Assembly (NCBI GenBank): GCA_949316235.1
Contig: OX438742.1
Coordinates: 8,402,815 to 8,466,814, forward strand
From: Oegoconia quadripuncta
Lineage: Eukaryota; Arthropoda; Insecta; Lepidoptera; Autostichidae
Direction: 5' to 3'
Length of the DNA stretch: 64,000 nucleotides
The position numbers and the translations under genes are program-made. Under the pieces are notes generated by a model. The model saw nothing but the letters and a program-made list of their open reading frames with translations. It was not told the DNA's origin and ran no database searches. Positions 55,606-64,000 of the stretch are shown here, in pieces. Each line of letters opens with the position of its first letter. Position 1 is the first letter of the stretch.

Positions 55606-55881
55606 TTGCCTAGACCTCGTACATGTAAGGCTCACAGCTAATGCGTACCGTTTTTAATAATACAATATTAAAATGGCAGGTTTTCATTTTCTTTGACGTT
55701 GTAGATTTGTTTGTTAGATACACTCGTGGCGCAGACGGATTCTCTATACGTTTTCGATTTGCAAACTGGTGATATTTTTAGACGAGTCCGTAGGTATTTC
55801 GGGGGATATGTTCTTTGAACAAATTGCAAAATTTGGCTTTTATTTGACGAGTCAGCCTTGGTTGTTTTCTCACCTGTGCAG

Positions 55882-55982
55882 TCATCGTACAGGGCCAGTT
55901 TGAAACACTGACTGAAGAGTGGTCTGACACAAATCCGCCAATCCACATGGAACCGCGTGATGCATTACACTCTCATTTCCAG
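55882..55982 (+). CDS. Candidate further exon of the CUB gene
   Basis: Flanked by a very good acceptor (GTTTTCTCACCTGTGCAG) and a very good donor (TTCCAG|GTGAGG). It enters in phase 1, as required by exon 4, and is open for 33 codons (VQGQFETLTEEWSDTN, then IHMEPRDALHSHFQ), ending in phase 0. I expected FxLTG-like sequence at this point of the second CUB domain; QGQFETLTE is only a weak match, so this may be coincidence. The other strand has a 92-codon open frame (55668-55946) with no recognised motif. Confidence 0.35.
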
Positions 55983-56029
55983 GTGAGGGCAGTCTGTGTC
56001 GGGACATTGGGAACGTATAGCTTTTTGTG

Positions 56030-57985
56030 TCATGTTTGGTGGGATAAAGAAGTGCAAGAGGTAGTCAGTGAAAAGAAGAAAGCATGGTTAGATTATAAGG
56101 TTTTGAAAAGGAAGACAGAAAGAGTTGTTGAACAAAAGAAAGAAGAGCGTAAAGACGAGTTTGACAGCAGGCTCTCTGAAGATTTCCGAACAAATCTCAA
56201 ACTGTTCTGGAAATATATAAGAACAGCCTGAGGTAAAACGGGAACCTCTGAGCTGATTAAAATCAGAGACCAGGATGGAAGTATGTTGAAAGGGCAAGAA
56301 CATATATTGAAGAGATGGAAAGAATACTTTGAAAGTTTGTTTGATAGAGGGGAGATGCAGGTAGAAACGCCTGCACGCGCTTCGCATATAAATGTCCAAT
56401 CGTATGACGAAATAAGCATGGATGAGATTGTGAAAGCGTTGAAAAGTATGATGTCAGGTAAGGCTGTAGCGTATGACAGAGTGGCAAGCATAGTAGCAAG
56501 TCAGCTGTACCACCTTTTTAATTTATGCTGGAGAAGCGGCCAAGTTCTATGTGACTGGTGCATCATCGTTCCGCTTTACAAAGGGAAAGGGTCACAGCAA
56601 GACTGCAAAAGTTATGGAGGCATCAGCCTTCTCGGGATTGTCGGCAAATTGTATGCGAAAAAATTGAAAGTACTTAATGGCTGAGACGGATGAAAAAATG
56701 TGGGACGTACAAGCAGGATTTAGAAGAGGAATGGTGTATGCATTAATCAGGTCTTTTCCTTGCGATGCATAGCCGAAAAATTCTTGTCAAAAGACTAAAT
56801 AGTCTATTGCGCTTTCGTGGATTTGGAAAAGGCCTATGATAAAGTGATGAGGAATGAATTGTGGTCAATATTGTCTGTGTATGAGATAGACAGTACCTTG
56901 ATACGAGCACTGAAATCACTTTAGGAAGATTCCAGTGCTTGTGTTAGGATTAATACTAAATGATTTAACATCGAGAAAGGTGTTAGACAGGATTGTGTTG
57001 CGTCCCCTTGGCTGTTTAACTTATTTATGGACAGTTGTCTGCAGGTATTGAAAGAGCATGAATGTAGTTTGAGGATGAATGGGTTACTCGTCAAATGTTT
57101 CCTCTATGCCGATGATCAAGTAATCCTTGCGTCGTCACAAGAGGAGTTACAAGAGATTGTAACACCTATGAATACTGACTTCGAAAGAAAAAGGAAAGAA
57201 AGTCAATGTGAGTAAAACGAAAGTTATGATATTTGAGAGAGGTGTATGTATGACGGATTGTAATATTTTGATAGATGGAGAAAAAGTGGAACAAGTGCGT
57301 GAGTTTGTGTATTTGGGGTCTTTTTTTTTATGATTGACTGGATTCGCGTTTGACCACAATCTCACCTGATGGAAAGTGACGATGTGGTCAAAGATGAAGC
57401 ACGCGATTCCAGTAAATGCCTGTCACTGTTTACAAGGGATGGAAAGTGTGAGAAGGACATCGAAAGAAAAGTGAATGCCGGAAATCAGTGAATCGAGCAC
57501 TGCATGAGGAGCCAAAATGTGTCCAATGAAGCTCATCTGGCTGTTCATGGCGGGATGCTGGTTCCAACATTGATTTACGGGGGTGAAAGAGAGAATCAGA
57601 AATAGTGTAATTAGGGAGTTAAGCAGTGTGAATGAAGACGTAGTGACAAAAATTAAAAAAGGTATGCTGAGATGGTTTGGACATGTGGAGAGGATGAATG
57701 AAAGAAGACTTACGAAAGAGATATACGAAGCGAATGTGGATGGTAGTGTTGGTAGGGGAAGACCACGGCGAACGTACCATGATCAAATCGGTGACGTCTT
57801 AAAGAAAGGCCAACTCAAGAGTACCCTAAATCGACGAGCATGTAAGAACAACCTTATGAGAGTGAATAATGCAAAAGAGGTGTGTCAGGATCGTAGCAAG
57901 TGAAAGTCTGTGGTCTCTGCCTACCCCTATGGGAAACAGGCATGGCATTATGTACGAGTATGTATGCATGTATGTATAGCTTTTT
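56030..57985 (+). pseudogene. RTE-like LINE, linker, RT and C-terminus, decayed and interrupted
   Basis: Coding remnants in order: WWDKEVQEVVSEKKKAWLDY (56038), WKEYFESLFDRGE (56320), IVKALKSMMSGKAVAYDRV (about 56430), IIVPLYKGKGSQQDCKSYGG (about 56565), FVDLEKAYDKV (about 56813), GVRQDCVASPWLFNLFMD (about 56980), catalytic FLYADDQVILA (57101), a nested insertion at 57319-57424, resumption as LFTRDGKCEKDIERKVNAGN (57427), and [20 protein letters not shown] (57669) to NRRACKNNL and CQDRSK. It ends in a GTATGTATGCATGTATGTAT tail near 57980. RT catalytic YADD is intact, but several stops and frameshifts make it inactive. The endonuclease domain is missing. Confidence 0.9.
57319..57424 (-). mobile_element. 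LINE family K tail nested in the RTE-like LINE
   Basis: T-run, then ATTCGCGTTTGACCACAATC, TCACCTGATGGAAAGTGACG and AAGCACGCGATTCCAG, the complement of the family K tail. It splits the reading YLGS/LFTRDGK of the host LINE, so K jumped after this LINE copy was in place. Confidence 0.85.
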
Positions 57986-58264
57986 ATAAAAATAACATAA
58001 AAATTATTATCGGTTACAATTTGGGTACATACTTAAATGCTACAATATTGGGCAACAGGAAATGGCTCAGCTTGTGATACACCAGAAACAGGATTCCGTA
58101 CAGCGCGGATGTTCAGCCACTCCCTCTCAATGAGATGTGGGATATGCTATCCAGATGCGGAAGTGGTGGCACGAGGGTAACACAAATGGAAAAAATTTCA
58201 ATGAAAACAAACATCTTATATATACATACCGAAGTAGTTAACATACCGAACATTCGCACTAAGC

Positions 58265-58445
58265 ATATATATAGAGATAATGCGAGCTCTTCAGCCAAGG
58301 AAGTCTCTTCCGGCGTCAGTCTTTGCTGAATCCTACAACCTTGGGATCTTCAAGCGCGTGCGTCATCTTCGGCTACGTTGCCTCTTTCCATCAGATGAGA
58401 TTGTGGTCAAACGCGTAGGTATGCAGTTAACGTTAAAAAAAAACA
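58265..58445 (+). pseudogene. LINE family K, RT C-terminal remnant and 3' end
   Basis: KSLPASVFAESYNLGIFKRV corresponds to the WN.LPA.VFP.SYNLG.FK..V end of a Jockey/CR1-type protein. The tail CTTTCCATCAGATGAGATTG, TGGTCAAACGCG and an A-run follow. Confidence 0.75.
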
Positions 58446-58882
58446 TAGATAACATTTTACTTAGATAAACCAAAAAAAATAAATAATAATTGCCTGTTTA
58501 CTAGTTATCCAAGTTTATGTGTTGTGAATTTTATTTGCTAACCGTATCTAGAACACCGTAAGCTGTTTGTGAGGTTGGGATTCGTTTAACAAAGGGCTAG
58601 ATTATATATGTTTAAATTGTAAATCGGAGAACCATGATCAGATCGACCAATTATTGTTTCAACACAGTATTTACAATACGAAGCGCGCAGTAGTGGTATT
58701 ATCAGTGCAGGTCGGACGTGACGTCGAACCGAGATTCTAGCTTACCAAACTACTACTCAATAAACAATAACATTACTGAATAAATAGGTATATCACTAAT
58801 GATTTCCTTATATAAATAACAATATATGTATGTAAGAACCCGAAAACAAAGCCCTGTCAGCCAAAACCAAAGTATTTACAAG
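58446..58882. other. Unannotated region
   Basis: No gene or repeat recognised. Confidence 0.35.
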
Positions 58883-58950
58883 CAAGTACGAACTTTGCTT
58901 AGTTTGGGACTAAATTATTGGTGTAAGTGGCCGAAATGTATAAAGAAATA
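58883..58950 (+). repeat. SINE family B 3'-end fragment
   Basis: AACTTTGCTTAGTTTGGGAC then AAATTATTGGTGTAAGTGGCCGAAATGTAT. Confidence 0.65.
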
Positions 58951-59751
58951 TTTTTTTTTAGTTTAATTTTATTTATTTTCTTATTATATAACTAGACAAA
59001 CTATTTCAAAAGCCATCAGACCATTCCTTTGAACACAGGGTCATTTTGTATTTTGAATTACTTGCTATAATATCGCATACTATGACACATCTTGGGGGTT
59101 AATACGGATCTCTAACGTAACTTTCCAATATAAAATCAAATTAGGTTACTGGAGGTAACGTAGAATATATCTATTATAACTGAAAAATATTACCCTCCAT
59201 CTTGAGGCAGACGGGTAAAAAGAGGAATCCTGACTGAGTGACTCATCAACGAACAGCTCGAAATTCTAGATAAGTACTCTGTGCTAAGACTTCATTCGTG
59301 TCAAATTACCATGGAAGTTAGCAAGAATTTGCCTTTTGTGAAGAAACCTACTAAGAACGGTTTCTCGAAATTTTAATCCCAAGGAAATTAAACGTCGGAA
59401 AATGGGAATTCAAGTTAGTACGAAACTTCACAACGGCTGAAGTTGGAGACTTTAAAAGCACTGAGCAGGTACGTAGATTCTATCTGAAAATAAATGCTTG
59501 GGAAGCAGCTCTTAGCTGTAGACGCTCTTTGAAAATTAATTCTTGAAAATCTCTTCATAGTTAATAGTGTTGAAAGCAGCTTTCAGAAAAAAACTTTTGA
59601 AAGGAAAAAGTGGAGAGCTAGTTTAATATACATGTACAACAAAACTGCTTGACACGGACGTGTTGGACACGCTTTAATTTAAGGTTCCGTAGCAGTGCAT
59701 ATCTTCAACTTTCAATCGTATAGCATTGAATCAGGGGTTCTATTACATAAT
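58951..59751. other. Unannotated region
   Basis: No gene or repeat recognised. Confidence 0.35.
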
Positions 59752-59864
59752 TTCATCGTTATCGTCATCGGTTACGTTCTGACATGTGATTGGTTGCCTC
59801 ATCGTTCACTCGGCAATTTGACGGTTTCTTATTGGTCAACGTAAGCGATGACGATACCGATTAA
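59752..59864. repeat. Short inverted-repeat element
   Basis: TTCATCGTTATCGTCATCGG then TTACGTT at the left, and AACGTAAGCGATGACGATAC then CGATTAA at the right. The arms are about 27 bp and match at all but a few positions. 113 bp in total, noncoding; possibly a tiny MITE. Confidence 0.55.
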
Positions 59865-60167
59865 GGCACGTAACGGTATATTTTATGATCTCTTCGTGTG
59901 GGTGTCGTGGAGGACGATTAAATGATTGTGAGCATAACTGCATAGATCAGTGATGAGTAGTAGCGTTATTGGTCCGGACCTCCCGAAGAAATCAGCGATC
60001 GCCAAATCCAATAGTCGACCGTGTATACTAAGTTCTACATCCATTTTTTTCAAGCAGCCGAAACATAGAAGACTGTCAATCAACACTGCTGCTTGGCGGT
60101 AGACTTGTATATAGGACACACTATCCTAACCAGACAGGTGCTACCACCTCCTAATCCGCGTACTAAA
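59865..60167. repeat. Repeat M, partial
   Basis: GATCAGTGATGAGTAGTAGCG, TTGGTCCGGACCTCCCGA and ATCGCCAAATCC parallel 24466-24530. Further right GCTGCTTGGCGGTAGACTTG resembles a fragment of family C in minus orientation. Confidence 0.45.
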
Positions 60168-60250
60168 TTCAATTCAATTCAAATACATTTTATTGTCAAA
60201 TAAGGAAGGTACATTTAAATATCTTTTAGAAACTACAAATTATAATCCAA
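60168..60250 (-). repeat. LINE 3'-end fragment, family I-like
   Basis: AATTCAATTCAATTCAAATAC then ATTTTATTGTCAAATAAGG and GGTACATTTAAAT. Short 5-mer repeats lie at the end, as in other LINE tails. Confidence 0.5.
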
Positions 60251-60849
60251 GTATCCCCATAGAAATTCGTCGTCTTTACCCTAAATTGTTTATTATTTAG
60301 AAATGGAACCCTGAAAATATTTGTTCAAATAATCACAGACCTTTCAATCTACCTTATTTAGCGAGATTAGTGATACGACAATTCAACGAATGGTCGCGTC
60401 TAATAGCGATTCCTAGTCGAGTGTAAGACGTTTCTTTGTATTATAGCCACGGTCACGAGTGATATGAATTTATTTGGATTTTTTCTATTATAGTAATAAG
60501 TACCTATCGTCCTTTAGGGTATTATTTGCGAAATACTTATATAATATTAAAGCATCGGAATGTGGAGAATTGTGTTGACACTTCTTTTGCTCATAACTCA
60601 TAACAGAAAATATAGAACATTTTCGTACGAGGTAAATATTTACCTCCCTGCTACGAGCTGCCCTCGAGATTATTTTTGCCTATAATATTTAAAAATAATA
60701 ATTCAATAAAAAACAATAAAAAAATGTTATTCGTTAATGGCATACGACAAAGTGCAAGCGACAGGCCACGTGCACAAGGTGAATGAAATTTATAAAAAAC
60801 TAGAAAAAATGTCATTAATTAACAATCATTATCTTAAGTTTGCTGCCAA
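60251..60849. other. Unannotated region
   Basis: No gene or repeat recognised. Confidence 0.35.
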
Positions 60850-60990
60850 ACATCAACGTTATTAGCATTGTTGTGTTCCGGTTGTTAGAGATAAGACAGC
60901 CAGTTCCCCGATAAGATGGGTTTTCGAGTCAGTACGCTTCCATGCACCATCATCGGCCACATCTTCACTAAATATCAGATGTGATTTTTT
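60850..60990 (+). repeat. SINE family C, truncated and diverged
   Basis: TTAGCATTGTTGTGTTCCGG, TTGTTAGAGATAAGACAGCC, GGGTTTTCGAGTCAGTACGC, ATCTTCACTAAATATCAGATG. Confidence 0.7.
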
Positions 60991-63315
60991 CACACGCTCA
61001 ATCACAAATCCACTCACGCAATACACAAATGCCCCAATACTATACACAATAATTATTTCTATTGTCTCTTTCTTACTTTTTTTTTAATATTAACTTTTCT
61101 TTTTTGTTTTCGTAAACCGTGGGGTGGAGACCTGGCTACCTGAGACACAGGTTTCCCTAGTTCAGGCACCAGTCTCCACATAGAATTATAGTCCCTAGCT
61201 ATACTTAACTCTAATATACAATAATGCTATAATGTGGAGAAAAATAAATTAAAAAATTTTGGTCAAATGTGACATTTTACATTAAGTGTTGATGTTGTGC
61301 AAACTGGGTTTGGAGCAGGTGATGTTTGGGTTGTTATAAATGATTATTTGGGAAAAAAGAGGTCTGATGTTAACCTTGATTTCATAACGAGTTTACTGCG
61401 CTTTTGTTTTGTTACAATATGCCATTATAAATTGCTTAGAAGATTTAAAAGATAGTTTAGGAGTTTCTTGTCCTTTTAATTAGAATAGTGATATTGCAGC
61501 CTACATTGATGGATAAGCGTTGTTACAAAACAAAAATTAAGCGATGCATTAACTGAAAGGTTTTTTTCATACCTGAAGATTTAGATAAAAAAATAACACG
61601 TGAGCAAATTACCAAAAGCTGGTGCGACATAATTGTTGGATGAGTTATATCCACCATTGAACTACAGATTCATGTTACATTTACAACAAAGTAACGATAT
61701 AAGACGCTTTTCCGACCACTCAAGTTACTAACTTAAAGCTAAAAAAAGATTTAACTTCTACCAGAGCTCAACCGTGAATATGGATATACGATTAGTAGGT
61801 ACAATAAATTAAAATGTTACGCGAACACCGCCGGGAGTAAAAGCTGGTATAAAATAATAAGCTCTCGAACGTGATAGTACAACTACGGTAGGAATCGAGT
61901 CTCCAAATATTATTGTCTGTTATTACCAATATTTAAACGTTATGGAATTGTTTGCTTCCCTCTGTTGTATCGCTTGTTTTTCATCGGATTAATAGTTTAT
62001 ACAACTGCGATGCTTACTCACAGCGCTATAAATAGTAATATACCATATACAATAATAGGCTTCTACAAAGGTCGACCTATACACCTGCAGCTTATTTCAT
62101 TCGCTAGACCTTTCATATATAAATATTGATTGTTTTCAAATAAAATACTTATGAGATATATATTTTTAAATCTTTATGAAGCTGAGTCGAAAGCGACTAT
62201 GCCGCTTCATTGGACGTTTCTATTAAGTATATATTTTGGGTGCTCTCCAGCATGAGTTATTATTATCTTAAACAAATAAAGGCTTATTTATCTCATGCCT
62301 AAATGTATGCAGTTGCATACAATGCAATATGCTTATCTATTTGCATATTTTTTCCCGGATTTTCTAGATTTATATTGGATTCTGAACTGGTTATTTCGAC
62401 AATCCTTTCAAATATCTCGCAGCAAAAATGTTCGCCACTATCATTAATAAAAGGAAACAGGCACAAGAGATAAATTAATTTTGGAGTCATACTTTAGATA
62501 CTTCTTCGAAAACGCAAAATCTCTATTATGATAGACATGGAATACAAAATATGTCTCTGAATAAAAATAGTCCTCATAAAGTGACTCGCCGTAAGATAAT
62601 TTAGTTTCCAGCATTGTATTGACCTAGCGTTAGCATTATGGCGTTGTGCAATATTTATTTGTTTCAGATAAGATGGATCAAGTGATCTTAAATTTTATTT
62701 AAACAGTTAATTCATCACAAGCGGCATGAAAATATTAAATTTTACTATAATTGAAATTTTAAGTGAGGATTTTTTTTTTAATCAAAACATTTAGCATAAC
62801 CAGACATTGTTGCTGATCAAATTTAAGTTTAGAATACTATCATATACCAATCTGTCGTTTCTTGTATAAGTTTCGTTTGGCAAAAGTAACAACTTCGAGG
62901 ATGTATAATACAATTGCATTTGCACACAACGTGGCATTAACAAAACTGAATGCGAGCACAGAGAACGTTGTAGACGCCGAGATAGTCATTACGGAACGAT
63001 GAACTAACTTGCTTTATTTGTGGCAATGCACGAAAACCTTTGACTATAATTCATGTTGCTGTTATATTAAATGGTATTATATTAAATCGATTATAGATAT
63101 GGCAGGATTAATATATAAAATGCGTGCAAAATTAAAAAAAAAAAGGAAATTATAATATCGCGTAATAGCTTAAAGTAGAAATACAAGGAGTAAAAATTAT
63201 TTCACGGGGAATCCTCACAAAAGTTTCAATTCACGTTCAATTATATTGAAAAGGTTACTTAGGATAGAAAAAAAATATTTATCGTGCAGAAATTTGCCTT
63301 AGACTTAAATAGCAA
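60991..63315. other. Long unannotated region
   Basis: About 2.3 kb, AT-rich. No CUB-like exon, repeat family or RNA gene was recognised. A segment at 61110-61190 is more GC-rich (GGGGTGGAGACCTGGCTACC) but unidentified. Confidence 0.3.
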
Positions 63316-63600
63316 TCATCATCAGCCCATAAACATCGATATAGGTCCTCTCTCGTATATGAGGGAGTATGGGCCATAGTCCACCACGCTGGCCCAATGC
63401 AGGTTGGGGACTTCATATGCATTTGAATTTTGATTTCTCAGGCATGCAGGTTTCCTCACGATATTTTCCTACACCATGTAAAAGCAGTCGGATAAATGCC
63501 CATAACTAATTAAATTAAATTTAAATACTCATTGGTACATGGCCTGCCTGGGAATCGAATCCGGACCTTGTAAATCCAGGAGCGGAGGTCAGCGGTTAAA
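63316..63600 (-). repeat. SINE family E, 5' end damaged
   Basis: ATCATCAGCCCATAAACATCG, CTCGTATATGAGGGAGTATGG, GCATGCAGGTTTCCTCACGAT, and the B-box complement GGGAATCGAATCCGG. The head is altered after CGGAGGTCAGCGGTTAA. Confidence 0.8.
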
Positions 63601-63853
63601 TAGCATATCTAACACAAAAATCGCACTCGCAAAGTACTTCCACAAGTACTACTATAAGGGTTCCGTCCTTGCCCGTCAGAATATGTGGACTTGGAAGGGG
63701 GTTTTCTGTATTTGATAAATAATTTTCCTCGGAAAGTACATTTAAGAAGTTTTTCTTATTTATCTGTGATAGTTTTCCTTTTATAATATTTCTCAAACTG
63801 GTCCCGGAATCGATTAACTGTCCAAGATAACCTCTAATATATTTGATCGACAT
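63596..63853 (-). CDS. Unrecognised open reading frame, possibly repeat-derived
   Basis: An 85-codon frame on the minus strand; the frame is open slightly upstream of its ATG (63853). It reads as ordinary protein (IKYIRGYLGQLIDSGTSLRN, KKNFLNVLSEENYLSNTEN, DGTLIVVLVEVLCECDFC). No domain recognised. It directly abuts SINE E and an A/T-run, so it may be part of a transposable element that continues beyond the window. Composition is not strongly coding. Confidence 0.25.
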   Translation of the reverse strand: MSIKYIRGYLGQLIDSGTSLRNIIKGKLSQINKKNFLNVLSEENYLSNTENPLPSPHILTGKDGTLIVVLVEVLCECDFCVRYAI

Positions 63854-64000
63854 CCCATACGATGGGGTACAAAAATTAAAAAAAAACGTCTCCAGTTTAC
63901 ATGTTCGGGAGGTGTCAAAAAAAAGTTTTTTTTGAAGATTTTATTTTTCCGTTTGGTCGGACGGCGTTATAAATATCACTAAGTACTCATTTATAATGCC

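Noticed and set aside
1..64000. CRISPR array or bacterial operon
   Set aside because: No regularly spaced short repeats with unique spacers, and introns plus eukaryotic retroelements identify nuclear animal DNA.

Overview
This window looks like repeat-dense nuclear DNA from a lepidopteran (moth or butterfly). The evidence is AT-rich sequence, spliceosomal introns, several tRNA-derived SINE families present in many diverged copies, and 3' ends of non-LTR retrotransposons of the types common in Lepidoptera. Assignment to Lepidoptera rests on my recognition of these repeat families, not on a search. No bacterial or organellar features were seen.

Only one host gene is well supported. It is a CUB-domain gene on the + strand with exons at 32392-32527, 37642-37769, 54247-54372 and 54964-55128. 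All splice sites are canonical and all phases agree. A further phase-compatible exon candidate lies at 55882-55982. Its 5' exons (signal peptide and N-terminus) were not located and its 3' end was not found. Its 16.5-kb second intron is packed with transposable-element debris, and its third intron holds an 81-bp minisatellite.

The most striking locus is 10335-15830. It is a P-element-like DNA transposon with perfect 28-bp terminal inverted repeats beginning CATG, an 8-bp target duplication, subterminal inverted repeats and a two-exon THAP-type zinc-finger start. It looks internally deleted, and a complete Ty1/copia retrotransposon has inserted beside its right terminal repeat (11236-15797). 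The copia element has apparently identical 185-bp LTRs, a 5-bp target duplication, a copia-type primer binding site and one intact 1282-residue Gag-Pol frame, so it is probably very young.

The rest is layered repeat sequence. There are four tRNA-derived SINE families (here A, B, C, E), decayed LINEs (R1-like at 40335-41045, RTE-like at 41148-42570 and 56030-57985, Jockey/CR1-like tails at many places), and inverted-repeat elements at 2426-2621, 19353-20158, 23365-23715, 45213-45592 and 51196-52726. The last of these is a long member of a short MITE family and carries an extra 1.2 kb with a membrane-protein-like reading frame. Family letters (A-P) are local labels, not database names. Large stretches (for example 15839-17761, 28561-31016, 60991-63313) show nothing I can identify.
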